A program made the translations under genes and the position numbers. This document shows, one piece after another, positions 35,140 to 48,235 of a stretch of DNA of 64,000 bases. Origin of the DNA: Urophycis tenuis (taxonomy: Eukaryota; Chordata; Actinopteri; Gadiformes; Phycidae); assembly GCA_036785325.1 (NCBI GenBank), contig JAXIVH010000002.1, forward strand, positions 1,502,788 to 1,566,787, in the 5' to 3' direction. How positions within the stretch are numbered: the first letter of the stretch is position 1; each line of letters starts with the position of its first letter. The notes below the pieces were generated by a model, which worked only from the letters and a program-made list of their open reading frames with translations, was not told the DNA's origin and did no database searches.

Positions 35140-35557
35140 CACATTGGGCCTAGATTTTTGCCTTCAACAGCTTGGTTGTTATGTGTGTGAGGTGCAAAAC
35201 TCGCCCCCACCAATCTGTTAAGAATTCTGCTAAGTGTGTCCTTTTTAACCCAGGGCCACCTCATTTACACCTTCTGTTAAACTGTGGTGCAACATATGTC
35301 TTGACATGCCACTGCCACCGAGCACAGAGGTTAATATGCGAGGAGAGGGTTATTGCTGTGACAGTGCTGTGTCAGTAAGAGTTAATCAGTGATTTTTGGG
35401 GACCAGTATGTGCCACATTGACCCATATAAGAGACTGGCATTGCTGTACTGTAACAACTCCAGGGATTTAAGTGAGTATCTAAACCGTATGATGAAGTTG
35501 ATTACCTCAGCTATCTGACCTATTTACACACACATATACACATATTATATATATAAA
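35140..35557. other. Intergenic, no gene seen
   Basis: Nothing recognised apart from a short TATATA block at about 35530-35555. Confidence 0.4.
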
Positions 35558-35700
35558 GGGGGCATTTAGCAGACGCTTTTGTCCAAAGCGACTTACAATC
35601 AGTACATGTGTGGGGTTCGGCATGTGGACAGTTGGAGGAGGGGGATCAAGGGGATCGAACCGCCAACCCTACCCGCTCTACCCACTGAGCTACTGCCGCA
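35558..35700 (-). mobile_element. tRNA-derived SINE
   Basis: The same family as 19766-19935, reverse-oriented: GGTAGAGC-type head at the right end and GCATTTAGCAGACGCTTTTG at the left end. A short deletion lies inside the head. Confidence 0.78.
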
Positions 35701-36017
35701 GTTGTCTTGATCATATAGCCTATATAGGCCTACTGTATATTCCATTATCCCAGCATCTGACAGGTGTGACATACTTTCAGGTTGTCAGTTCTATGAAATG
35801 AACTTGTCCCTTTGTCCATTCTGTCCCCAAAGTCTCAAAATAATATTTTTGACAACAATTTTTGAAACAACCTTGAATTGATCACCCAATTAAACATTTA
35901 ATTAATCACTGAAAAAACATTTTGTTACAACTATCCATGTCCACTTCTGTTTATCTGTGTCCACTTTCACAATACAGACTTGAGATTTGGCTTGGACTTG
36001 CCTAAAAACACTTGAGA

Positions 36018-36093
36018 CTAGACTTGGACTTGCACTCAATCCTTGAGACTTAACTTAGACTTGGACTTGCACTCAATCCTTGAGACTTAACTT
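36018..36093. repeat. About 40-bp tandem duplication
   Basis: CTTGGACTTGCACTCAATCC and TTGAGACTTAACTT occur twice in a row. Confidence 0.8.
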
Positions 36094-36480
36094 GTAGCTT
36101 CTGCCATAGCCAGCTCCTGCCTATGGCAGAAAAAGTGGAAAAACTGTCAGGGGAATTCTAATCACCAATGTCAGGCATCATATCTGAAAGGTCCACAGTA
36201 TCTCTGCAAAGAGCAGTGATTCTACATATCCTGACCTATATTGCATCCCTTGTTGCCCTGGATTAAACTTTAACCAGTGCAAGTCAAACCTCAGGCCAAC
36301 TGAAGACTGAGTCTCCTCCGACAAAACAAAGTCATCAAATATGTACCATGCCTATTTCAATTATTAACATGATTCTTTCAGAATATCTCAATAATAAAAT
36401 ACAAAGTATATCAAATATAAGTACAAAGCACAGTCAATAATTTGTAAGACTTCATAGAATTGCCAAGAACAGGCTATTCT

Positions 36481-36708
36481 AGGGACGGCAGTAGCTCAGT
36501 GGGTAGAGTGGGTGGACAGAGCGTGTCGTCCACTAACTGTAGGGTCAGCGGTTCGATCCCCTCGATCCCCTCGATCCCCACTTCCAAACTGTCTGCAGTG
36601 TCCTTGAGCAAGATCCTACATTTTCCCCGGGGGCTGAATATAGCAGCCTACTGCTCCTATGAACCATAGGATGGGTCAAATGTAGAGAACACATTTCGTT
36701 CCCATAAG
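36481..36708 (+). mobile_element. tRNA-derived SINE, variant tail
   Basis: The head GGCAGTAGCTCAGTGGGTAG and B box GGTTCGATCCC match the common SINE here. The tail differs (ATGGGTCAAATGTAGAGAAC, then ACATTTCGTT). A CTCGATCCC duplication follows the B box. Confidence 0.78.
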
Positions 36709-38880
36709 GTAAACAATACTAAGAATGACAAATAAAGACCAAAAGGTCCGTCCTCTCATAATTTCTTCAGGTCACAATCTCTGTGAAAGGAAATGTCTCA
36801 AAATGTACCTGCTCATTTTGTATCACATTTGTCTTGAATGTCAATGTTGGCTTGCCACCAGTAATGTCAGGACATACATTTGGGTAACAAGAAATAAGGT
36901 AATATGTGATATCACTCACACTCTCTCACAAGGCACTGCAAAAGTTTACGTTTCTCTGTTGTAGCACACGGGCAATGAAAAATATGTCTGTCGGTGTTAA
37001 TGTTTGAATAAGTTGACTGCTATAAATGCCTGCAGGGCCCCAGAGTATCTGGCTCTCACCAGATGCATTGGCATTATCGAGAGACACATTGACTGTACAG
37101 CAAACTGTACGGAAGCAAGAGGCAGCACAGGGATGTGAATAACAGGCAGGAAGGAAGAGCCCTCACCAAAGATAAGCTGGATGGCACTTCTGTTGTAAGT
37201 GAAACTTACAACAGAATTTGAGGAACTTTTGTGAAAACCTGAAATGAAATATAATGCTGAGTCAGAGACACTTCATGAAATGATGTAATGGTTTGAATGG
37301 GTCGCCTCCAATAGGCCTACGCTTGTAACCAAATACTTGTGATAGTGTTTAATTTTACGAAGAAACTGGACACTGACACCATATTAACATGTGATAGCCC
37401 CTAGTGGCAGGACATCATGTACATAAACCAGACTCAACCCTGAACTCATTTCCGACACCAAGAACCACTAAACAGATTTTAATTCCATTAACATTATGGA
37501 AACAATATGCCACTCAGTCAAACTGCAAGATTAGTTTTTATATTTTCCATTAAACCAATTTTAATTAAATTTGATCCTAATCCTAGCAGCAAGCCTCTGG
37601 CAAACTTTTGACGCTGAGCACTGTTTTCCACAATAAAGAGGCTGTTTTTATTGTTTAACTACAAAAGATTGAAAGCTCTGAGCTGTCCCATCTTGTTTAA
37701 GTAGTTCAACATCAACATTTATATTTTTTTATGCTGTTAATGGCGATGTTAATGATTTTGATGGATCAAATTAATACATTTACAAATATCACAAACAAAT
37801 ACATGTACAAATGGATGTCTATTTCTGTGCAAAGGAATAAACAAGAACCTATCAATCAGCTTCAGTTAGATATGAATGATGGAAAAACCTTAATGATAAT
37901 ATTAAATTATATACAAATGAACCTTGTTCTCTCCCCCCATGGCTGACTTCAGCCGTGGCCAGTCCTTAATGATGGTCACTCCCATCAGACTTCCTTTGTG
38001 GTTACCACCCACGATGTGAGACAATCATGCACCCATTGTCTCATGGAATATGTTTGCTACATCGCTGCCTGTGTCTGCCCATCCTCATGCTGTGTGAAAT
38101 TAAATACTTTGCTGTCAAGGATCGTCCGAAAATCTTTCATCAGATGTATACAAATGTTCAACATGAAGGCGAAAATACACCAACGTCCGTACATTTCCCC
38201 CATCAACATAATCCTGTACCAAGAAAACTGATACGCAGTCACACCTTATGAACCTCTTACCCTTCAGCCAGGATCAATCCACTCTCCTTTATTGTAGAAC
38301 TATCCCGTTCCCTCTATAAATTCCCTCCTCCAAACAGGACAGTACTATGAATAGTTCACTAACTTAGCCTCTTGGTCTAGACCATGAGCACTCCTTTTAG
38401 TTTATTTTATTACAGTTAAATTCCCATAACCCTCAACCCCTTTCTATCAGGTCATGAGCGCGCCTCATTAAACCAAACACTTTGCAGTCAAGTCTTGACA
38501 GCAAGGTGAAATCTTGGGGTGGTTTGACAGATGCATTATTCAGATGAATAACACATGCTCTATTCCTATTTGTATTTAGACAAGCAATGGATTGTAAAAA
38601 AAAAACATGTTCCACACATTCATTATGTAGTTTGTTCAAACGAGTCCTCATTGTTGCCTACAAGGCAAAGAAATGTTGCCTGTAGTCAGAAAGATGTGTA
38701 TTTATAAGTAGGTTTGCACATACAAGGAATTTGACTTGGTGGTTGGTGCATGGCAGTAAACAATAAACAATAGACACTAGACAATAACATTCAACAGTCA
38801 ACACAGTGCAATATGGCGGGATATAATATATTATGAAATAGTATAAAAATGTAGTTATAGGTAGCTAGTCTTTTAAAGGG
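36709..38880. other. Intergenic, no gene seen
   Basis: AT-rich, mostly unique-looking sequence. Short open frames here have no recognisable domain. A possible decayed repeat lies at 37180-37215 (AACTTACAACAGA with an inverted partner). Confidence 0.45.
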
Positions 38881-38884
38881 TTTT

Positions 38885-39525
38885 GAAGAGTGCAGTGCTC
38901 CAGGTGGTTCTGGCCACACCAGGTCACCAGTTGGTCAGTCTCCCACCTGTATGCAGACTCATCGCCGCCAGAGATGAGTCCAATGAGGGTGGCATTGTCC
39001 ACAAACTTCAGGAGCTTGACGGACTGGTGACTGGAGGTGCAGCTGTATAGAGGGAGAAGAGCAGAGGGGAAAGAACACAGCCTTGGGGGGAACCAGTGCT
39101 GATGGTCTGAGAGTCAGATACATGTTTCCCCAGCTTCTTGCACTGCTTCCCGTCAGACAGGAAGTCTGTGATCCACCTGCTGGTCGAGTCAGGCAGGAGG
39201 AGCTGTGAGAGCTTATCCTGCAGCATAGCCGGGATGGTGTCGAAGGCCGAGCTGAAATCCACAAACAGGATCCTGGCGTAGGTTCCTGAGGAGTCCAGGT
39301 GAAGGGCTATGTTGACGGCATCATATACAGAACTGTGAACTGCAAGGGGTCCAGGAGTGGGTCGGTGATGGCTTTGAGGTGGGACAGGACAAGGCGCTCC
39401 AAAGACGTCATAACCCCTAATGTCAGGGCGGCGGGTCTGTAGTCATTAACTCCTGTAGTCCTTGTTTTTTGGGGGACAGGGATGATGGTGAAGGTTTCAA
39501 GCAGGGTGGCACGTGGCATGTCTCC
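38885..39525 (-). mobile_element. LINE ORF2 fragment (L2/CR1-type RT)
   Basis: The minus strand encodes RT motifs across several frames: DFSSAFDTI (motif A), STGSPQGCVLSPLLFSLYTA (PQG motif) and FVDNATLIGLISGGDESAYR, where the second catalytic aspartate is replaced by asparagine. It is degenerate and inactive, and related to the 10990 copy. Confidence 0.75.
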
Positions 39526-40029
39526 AGCAAAGTGTTAAAGATGTCGTTTGCACACCAGAGGCAGCTGATCAGCACAGGATTCTGCCTCTTGAACGGTCTG
39601 TTGACGTCTCTCTACATGAGAGGAAGGATCGCGGCTGTGGTGTGGGAGGGGGAGGAGGAGGGAGCCTCTGGGTGGGCCAGGTGTGAAGAGGACCGGGGGC
39701 CTGCTGAGTTGGGGGAGGATGGTGGGGGGATGCTGTCACGACTGTCCCATCGTCTTTCAAATCGGCAGTGGAACTCGTTCAGGTGGTGTGTCAGGCGGGA
39801 GTCGTCACAGTGCGACGGGGGGCTTTAGGTTTGTAAGTGGTGATCTGTCTGACCCCTTCCAGACAAAAGCAAAGTCGTTAGCTGAGAACTGTTGTTGGAG
39901 TGTGTCAGAGTACAGCATCAGCATCGCTCAGCACTTTACACCTGTCCTTGTCCCCACTCCTGAACTTGTAGGCAACAATTTGTAAAATCAGAAAAGAGAC
40001 ACTCATCCGAAATACTTTGTAATGCATGA

Positions 40030-40320
40030 ATGCTCCTATGTTCCATAGGATGGCTCAGAGAACACATTTTGTTCCCATATCTAAAAGATCCTGAGACTGA
40101 CCACTAAAGACTGACTGGTGTGGTTACAGCGTGTAGGTGTTCGATGTAGCTGCTCGGCAGTGGGCTCGCCCCGGCTTGCAGGGGTTTCTGGATGCATTTC
40201 AAAAACATGGTTGAGACGGATCATTTCCTGTGAATTTCTCCTAAGGGGGATTAATAAAGGAATATCTTATCTTATCTTATCTTATATTTGTATTCAGCCA
40301 GTGAACTGTGCCACGCGGCA
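40030..40320. mobile_element. SINE and LINE 3' tail fragments
   Basis: TCCATAGGATGGCTCAGAGAACACATTT near 40050 matches the tail of the 36481 SINE. GAATTTCTCCTAAGGGGGAT then TAATAAAGGAATATC with (TTATC)n near 40230-40285 is the typical 3' end of a fish LINE. Confidence 0.5.
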
Positions 40321-40329
40321 CAGGGCTCT

Positions 40330-41215
40330 TGCTGCAAGGCAAGGCAAGGCAAGTTTATTTGTATAGCACAATTCAGCAGCAAGGCAATTCATTGTGCTTT
40401 ACATACATAAAAGCATTAAAATACAATAAAAGCATAGCAAAAAATAAAAAATAATAATAATAACACATACATACATACATACATACATATACAGCATTAA
40501 AAGCATTGAAATTAAAATACAAGCATAAAAAGGAAATTAAAACATGTTAAGATAAGCTTAGGGGAAGGCTGTAGCAAACATAAAGGTCTTTAATCTGGAT
40601 TTAAAAGTGGTGAGTGTTTCAGCAGACCTACAACTTTCTGGCAGTTTGTTCCATATATGTGGCGCGTAAAAACTGAACGCTGCCTCTCCATGTTTAGTTC
40701 TGACTCTGGGGACAGTAAGCAGACCCGCCCCAGATGACCTGAGAGATCTGGATGGTTCATAGAAAATGAGAAGATCTGAAATGTACTTTGGTCCCAAACC
40801 ATTCAGTGCTTTATAAACTAACAGCAGTACTTTAAAGTCAATTCTCTGACAGGAAGCCAATGTAATGATCTGAGAACTGGAGTAATGTGATCCATTTTCT
40901 TAGTTTTTGTGAGGACTCGAGCAGCAGCATTCTGAATTAACTGGAGCTTTCTGATGGACTTTTTTGGGAGACCAGTGAAGATGCTGTTACAATAGTCGAG
41001 CCTACTGAAGATAAATGCGTGGACAAGTTTCTCTAAGTCCTGCTGAGACATCAGTCCTCTGACCCTTGATATATTCTTTAAGTGATAGTAGGCAGACTTC
41101 GTAATCATTTTAATGTGGCTGCTAAAATTCAGGTCTGAGTCCATGACAACACCTAGATTTCTTGCCTGGTCTGTGGTTTTTAACATTGCCAGTTGCAGCT
41201 GAGCACAAACTGGCA
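40330..41215 (-). mobile_element. LINE ORF2 C-terminal part with 3' end
   Basis: The minus-strand frames encode NLGVVMDSDLNFSSHIKMIT, SRLDYCNSIFTGLPKKSI and, after a frame change, DFKVLLLVYKALNGLGPKYI and FSFYAPHIWNKLPES, the common C-terminal region of fish L2-type LINEs. The 3' end contains AAGGCAAGTTTATTTGTATA (plus-strand view). The 5' part is missing and a (CA)n tract abuts it. Confidence 0.75.
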
Positions 41216-41262
41216 CACACATACGTGCAAACACACACACGCACACGCGCACACGCACACGC

Positions 41263-41327
<65 letters not shown>
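41215..41327. repeat. (CA)n with CG interruptions
   Basis: CACG/CACA mixed repeat becoming pure CA. Confidence 0.96.
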
Positions 41328-41328
<1 letters not shown>

Positions 41329-42409
41329 CTTACAATTTCATCACAGCATGCCATGCAGCTGTTTCTTCCACGTTCATAGAGTTCAATGCTTCCCCTAGTG
41401 GACACAGCACACTACTACTATATGCTGTGCACATGCCTTTACAATGTTGACAATGTGTCTGTTATAATTAAAATAATTAAAAATATGCACTTCTTGTTAC
41501 TACCGGATTCAACCAACTTTTTGATGTTCTAAAAAATGTTGGTCTCCTCAACAAGGAGGGAGGGACACACAGTGAGACAAACAAGTGGGAAGAACAACAA
41601 AAACAAAAACAAAAAGCTAAATAGAATAAAAAGCTATAAAAGATTTATCTGCTATACCCAATTTCTGTTGACCATGAGTTGCACACACCTTGTTGTTGCA
41701 CATGGGTTAGCTGCCCCCCCAACTTGTTTTGGTGGTTCTCAATATCAAACTGTCCAAGAACCTCCAGATGGTTTCAGGGAAACATGAGAGCAAGCTGCAC
41801 ACGTGGAGGACGAGACGGCCCTCTCATCGCAAAGGAGTCGTCGGCTGGGTTTTTGGAAGATGTGTCAGGGGAAGTATTTAAAGACAGTCTGTGTGAGTTG
41901 AGGAAGAACAGTCAGCTCTCTGACTGAGGAGCACAAATCTGTCATTGTTATTATTGCTAGATCACCAAGATAAGAATAAGCGCTATGTTGATCCAAAGAG
42001 CACTCTGTTCTGGTCGGTTTGAAAACTGTCAACGACCGACGCATGGGTGCTGTGGAAACAAACGAAAAATTCTCCGGGAAAAAAAAAAAGTAAGGTTTTG
42101 AAAAACCCATTTTAATTTGGCCCTGCGGGACGCCGGGGCCATGGTGCGGAGAGGCTGGGGAATGCTGTTGCCATTGTGATTAGTGGAGAGCGACTTCAGA
42201 GATTCCAGAACACAGTGGACAGGACGCCCGGCCCCATGCTGGGGCAGCGCCCCCTGCTGCTGTCCCCTCGCCGCTGCACGCCGCACGGCGCCTCGGAGCG
42301 CCGTCAGAGCCTTTGGCAGAGAATTCTTGTGGCCGTCAGCGGGAAAATAAATCAATTTGTCGGCTAGTTTGGCCCCAGGAAATGTTTGATGGTTCCTCAC
42401 ATGTAACAC
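41328..42409. other. Intergenic, upstream of cndp1
   Basis: No exon was seen. The GC-rich stretch at 42120-42340 is unique-looking and could be promoter-distal regulatory DNA, but no specific site is claimed. Confidence 0.4.
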
Positions 42410-42443
42410 CCCCCGCCCCCCCCCCCCCCCCCCCCCCCCCTCC

Positions 42444-42540
<97 letters not shown>
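42410..42540. repeat. C-run plus (CA)n next to cndp1 promoter
   Basis: About 20 C bases with a few interruptions are followed by about 90 bases of CA, ending about 40 bases upstream of the TATA box. Confidence 0.97.
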
Positions 42541-42542
<2 letters not shown>

Positions 42543-42581
42543 CTACGCACCAACCCACCCCACCCCAAGGGAGTGTGAGCG

Positions 42582-42589
42582 TATATAAA
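42582..42589 (+). promoter_or_regulatory. cndp1: TATA box of cndp1
   Basis: TATATAAA, followed about 30 bases later by the region expected for a transcription start (about 42612-42620). A non-coding exon ending AGTAAG before GTAAGC at 42700 is the best-fitting leader exon. Confidence 0.55.
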
Positions 42590-42611
42590 CTACTGAGTAT
42601 CAGCTATCCAC

Positions 42612-42699
42612 TAAAGGGGGTCACAGTCCGTTTGGTACCAAAGAAGACTGTCACATACTCACACACACGCACACACACTCAGCACAGATCATCAGTAAG
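42612..42699 (+). other. cndp1: Probable non-coding first exon of cndp1
   Basis: This is inferred from the TATA position and the strong donor AAG/GTAAGC at 42700. The next acceptor is TCTGTCCACAG, immediately before the ATG at 43057. The intron would be 357 bases. The exact start is a guess. Confidence 0.45.
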
Positions 42700-43056
42700 G
42701 TAAGCTGTATTCTTGGTGGAGTGGGAGCCCCTAAAAATAGGTTATTTCAAAACATGTCTTCAGTTGTTTTTGATTTGAAGTTGTGTTTGGAAGGAGTTCT
42801 TTTTGTTTCTTTTTTTTTAATAAGGACTTTTTTGAGGAGTGTGGAATGGAACAGACTTTGTTTTGTTTGCGCGGTCTGTCCCTACAGCCGTTGTACTTTC
42901 TGTACATACGAGTCAACAAAGTCAATGTTCAGCCAAAGTCGTGTTTTTTTGTGCCTTGTTTAAGAGACGCGCTCAGTATGTATTTCCCAGGTGCAACAAC
43001 AGCCCTTCCTCCCAGTACATTCAGGTGCAGGCTCAGTGTGCCTGCTCTGTCCACAG

Positions 43057-43167
43057 ATGAAGCTCTCTCCACTGTCTTGCGTGGTGCTGGCCCTCTCCGT
43101 GGTGCATGCCTTCCGCTACGAGGACCTGGTGGAGCACGTCAACAGCCACCAGGAGCAGTATGTCCAG
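43057..43167 (+). CDS. cndp1: cndp1 coding exon 1 (signal peptide)
   Basis: ATG follows an acceptor directly. The hydrophobic signal sequence ends about VHA, then [19 protein letters not shown]. The exon is 111 bases. Confidence 0.88.
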
Positions 43168-46100
43168 GTACGGCCCTCCCTTGTATGGACTGTCAGGAGG
43201 GCCTGTTCACCAAGAGGCCCGTGTGTCTCATATCAAAGATGTCTCATATTAATATCACACATTATGTTACTTTCTTCATTTAACTAGTAGTTCATTGTAT
43301 ATGTGATATGTGCACCTACCTAGGGATAGCGCCCTTGCTCTCTCTGTTTAAAAGGTGTGATGTTAGTTAGTAATGCTGAGCCCAGGCCAATCCGATGACT
43401 CATACATTGAATAGGCCCCTTTAGTTAGTTGTCTTGCATTGCCACGGTTCCACTTCCCCCATAGTGTATTGCAAATTAACTTTGCCTTTCCCGCCATGCC
43501 TGGCTTCCCCCAAGTTTCCCTACAAGAATTACGTACACCCTTCATTTCATAAGGTATTTCATGTGTGTCTTCCCATGCTCCATTCATTTGATTTTTTCCC
43601 TGTTCTGCATCTGATGGATACCTGAAGAAAATATTTCTGATGTCCGTATTAACTGATTCGGTATTTTAATATTAAACCACAAGTAAAACTATACAAGGGA
43701 AAAAATCAAATCATGCTCCAAAAGTGCCATACCAGGAATTACTCTTCATCATGCATGTATGTGTGCATCCGTGTGTGTTTGTGTATGTGTGTGTGTGCGT
43801 GTGTGTATACATGTGTGTGCTTGTATGTGCATGTGTACGTGTGTGTGCTTTTGTGCATCTGCGCATCTGCACATCTGTGTGTGTGCCCCTGTACGTGTGC
43901 CTGCGTGCCCCTGTACGTGTGGGTGTGTGCCCCTGTACGTGTGCCTGGGTGCCCCTGTACGTGTGCCTGCGTGCCCCTGTACGTGTGCCTGGGTGCCCCT
44001 GTACGTGTGCCTGCGTGCCCCTGTACGTGTGGGTGTGTGCCCCTGTACGTGTGCCTGGGTGCCCCTGTACGTGTGCCTGGGTGCCCCTGTACATGTTGTG
44101 CGTTGCGACCCCCCCAGGCGCTGCGGGACTGGGTGGCGGTGGAGAGCGACTCCAGTGACGTCTCCAAGAGGGCGGAGCTGCACCGCATGATGGAGATGAC
44201 GGCCGACAAGCTCAGAGCCATGGGAGGGAACGTCACGCTGGTGGACATCGGGGAGCAGGAGGTGAAGGAGGAAGGGCTTTTCATGACCGCTTCATTCCAT
44301 TAGCCGCCGACGGTGGATTGGCTTGTTAGTCCCATTTCGTGGAGTGGCAGTGATCCTTATTTTAGTTAATCCGTTTCCCGTTGCTGGTTGGTGGTCTCAC
44401 CTACGCTAGTTTAGTCAGTTTACAACGATGGACGGTTGTACTTAATAGATATATACGTTAACAGAGATCTTAAAGCCACAAACCCCTGGACCATTAGTCC
44501 TCTCCTGGTGCATTGCTCTCCTCCCTTTGTTGTCCTCAAGTACAAGTTCAATTATGTTATTTGTTACATGCACTACAAAATCTGGCTGTAGCAGTCATTG
44601 AAAGATAATTAGATCATTATCAAGATAAGTAGTAATACTCCAGTCATTATTGCTTCCAGGGTCGGACAGGGAACAAAATTTGGCCCTGGCATTTTTTCCC
44701 TAGACCGGCCCACCACTGGACCGACGAAACCCCCCCATGAATAACACACAGTCACACCCTGGGGGGACATCTCCAGAAACGCTTTCGTAGCTGTCGCTAG
44801 TTCTACTTCCACTAGCAGCACTAGGGGCACTAGTTCTACTTCCACTAGCAGCACTAGGGGCACTAGTTCTACTTCCACTAACAGCACTAGGGGCACTAGT
44901 TCTACTTCCACTAGCAGCACTAGGGGCACTAGTTCTACTTCCACTAACAGCACTAGGGGCACTAGTTCTACTTCCACTAACAGCACTAGGGGCGCTAGTT
45001 CTACTTCCACTAACAGCACTAGGGGCGCTAGTTCTACTTCCACTAACAGCACTAGGGGCACTAGTTCTACTTCCACTAACAGCACTAGGGGCGCTAGTTC
45101 TACTTCCACTAACAGCACTAGGGGCGCTAGTTCTACTTCCACTAACAGCACTAGGGGCGCTAGTTCTACTTCCACTAGCAGCACTAGGGGCGCTAGTTCT
45201 ACTTCCACTAGCAGCACTAGGGGCACTAGTTCTACTTCCACTAACAGCACTAGGGGCACTAGTTCTACTTCCACTAGCAGCACTAGGGGCACTAGTTCTA
45301 CTTCCACTAACAGCACTAGGGGCACTAGTTCTACTTCCACTAACAGCACTAGGGGCGCTAGTTCTACTTCCACTAACAGCACTAGGGGCGCTAGTTCTAC
45401 TTTCACTAACAGCACTAGGGGCACTAGTTCTACTTCCACTAACAGCACTAGGGGCGCTAGTTCTACTTCCACTAACAGCACTAGGGGCGCTAGTTCTACT
45501 TCCACTAACAGCACTAGGGGCGCTAGTTCTACTTCCACTAGCAGCACTAGGGGCGCTAGTTCTACTTCCACTAGCAGCACTAGGGGCACTTCTATTGGCA
45601 GCAGCAAACAAATTATCACTTTTAAAACATGTTGCAGCGTTGGCCTGTAGGGCTTTTTGCTTTTTCTTGCAGATCTTCTCTGCTCCCCCTTTCCTCTTTT
45701 TGGAACTTCTGTCGTCCATAATGATTATTCTTAAGTGCAAGGCTAAATGCTGCACTATCACTATATTTCCCCATAAACCTAGCGGCTGCTTGGACAAATC
45801 CACCTGAGGGGTGGGGCAGGGGGGCGTGATCGTAACACACACTGAACCTGTCATGAAGAGGCCAAAAATATTGACTGTCATCCCTCCCCCCCCCCCCCCC
45901 CCCCCAAGGCCAAATGGATGCAACTGAATTTATACGTGACGGTTCGCAACATGGGCCACGCTGCTCAAATAAATAACTTAAACATTTTGGCATGTAAAAA
46001 AAAAACATTAATTTAAATAAACAATCTCGGACTCCACCGGCCCACATGTGGACCGGCCCCCCGCCCGGTTGTACAGATTGCCAGTCCGAGCCTGATTGCT

Positions 46101-47477
46101 TCCAATACTTGCCATTAGTCTATATATTTTTTTTTAATTCTTTTTGTAGCCTAATTAAATGTAATAATATTTTAGTATTTATATTTAGAGTTAAATCACA
46201 TACAAGGTAAAAAAAAAAAAAAAAAACTTGTAGGGCGTTAACAAAGTCTTTTTAAGTCTTCAAATCTTTTCATTTTAAAAAAGACAACTGACTTTCATTT
46301 TAATGGGAACAGTGGAAGTTTTCCCACAGTCCCATGACATCTCCTCAGCACGCACATTGGCTTCTGTCCACAGTAAGCGATGGGATATCTTGTATTACTG
46401 TCTTGGCTTCATATCCAGCCTGACCAGAGGAACTCCCAGCGTCTACGCGACTGGCTCAAAGCGAACATCGGCAGGTGTGCGGCCCAAACCCAACGTAAAG
46501 CATCGTCTAAGCTTCACTGTGCCATTCTTCGGTTCCATGCCTATTATTATATTACTCACTGTGTGAAGGAGCTAAGCTGCTGCACAAGCCATGCCAACGG
46601 CATCACAACTTGCTATTCAGAAAAGCAATGGGAGTTCAATTTCTCGCTCGTAGACTAGAGAGTAGACAGACCAAGGAAACAGAAACAAAAAACATACGTT
46701 TACAGGAATTACAGCAAAAGTGTTCGGACATATACATCCAAATCATTTTAGACTCTAACCTTTGACCATTACAAAATGGTCATGACCAATCAGTTTAGGA
46801 CCTTTTCATCCAATAATCCAATGTAAATAGTCAAGTGTTATCTATTAATTCTTAATTTACCATGTATAAACCAAACACCTTTTTGAACAGTCTCCTCCAC
46901 AAGACAAACATTTTGTCTTCACCATGAAGACATTGCTCATACAGCCACACCCCATAACAAAGCAGAACTTAACACACACACAGACACACACACACACTGA
47001 AATTGTTGTTTCCCGTCGGCCTCAACAGCTCCCTGATGGCCAGATCCTGGCTCTACCCAAAGTGGTGACTGCCCAGTTCATCAGCAACCCAGAGAAGACC
47101 ACGGTGTGTGTCTACGGCCACGTGGATGTCCAGCCAGGCAAGCTGGAGGATGGCTGGGCCACGGACCCTTACAATCTGACCGAGATCAACGGTAAAGCTC
47201 TTTCATCTGTCTGCAGCAGGTCAGCAGGAACTCTTTGTACCAGACTGGGAGCAACGCCACTGAACTTCACGCTGCAATTTGCTATTCATTCTGAAATGGA
47301 CAGCCTGGAGGTTCTGTGTGTTCTTTATTCCAAGATGTTGAGAAATATGATTTTGTCTTCTCTGACTGCCAAGGAAAATTACTTTTCAATGTTCTCCCCA
47401 AAAGGAGATTCTCTTGTGGAGGTCAAAGTCATCATCACCAGGAGAGATTTAAACTGCTGGAGTCTCGACTGCACAAT

Positions 47478-47545
<68 letters not shown>

Positions 47546-47550
47546 TGTGT

Positions 47551-47606
<56 letters not shown>

Positions 47607-48091
47607 CTTGTTTACAGGCAACATGTATGGAAGAGGAACCTCAGACAACAAAGCCCCCGTTCTAGCCTGGATCCATGCAGTGGAGGCCTACCAGGCCCTG
47701 AACATGGTGAGAGAGAGACCTCAACATGTATTCTCCTCTGCTTTTCAAGCTCGCCTTTCATTGACAGCTTGCCTGTTCTTTTAATCGACTGCTATTAGAA
47801 ACTTGGTGATTGCCTTCCCCTTTCCAATTAACTAATGGTAGGAGAATTAGGCCCAGAAGATCAGTCACATTTGTTGGAGCCAAGGAAAATATTGTTGTAA
47901 GGCTGATGTTTAAGCTGCCTTCGGGCAACAGGGAGGGTGCTGAAACTGTCAGTTTGAGTGGAAATTACTTGAAAGTCAAAGCAGTTTGTTAATTATTAAT
48001 GCTGTATATCTCATCCTCCTGGATGGCGGATGGCGGATGCGAACAAATGTGTTTTGGATGTTGGCATACGCCACTGTTTGCGCAAGGGAAG

Positions 48092-48140
<49 letters not shown>

Positions 48141-48178
48141 ATATATTAACACAAACCAGAGATAGATACAGAGAGAGG

Positions 48179-48235
<57 letters not shown>

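Noticed and set aside
43711..44303. Long open frames on both strands around cndp1 exon 2
   Set aside because: The 22-base minisatellite keeps them open. Only the in-phase 44118-44261 segment matches a protein family.
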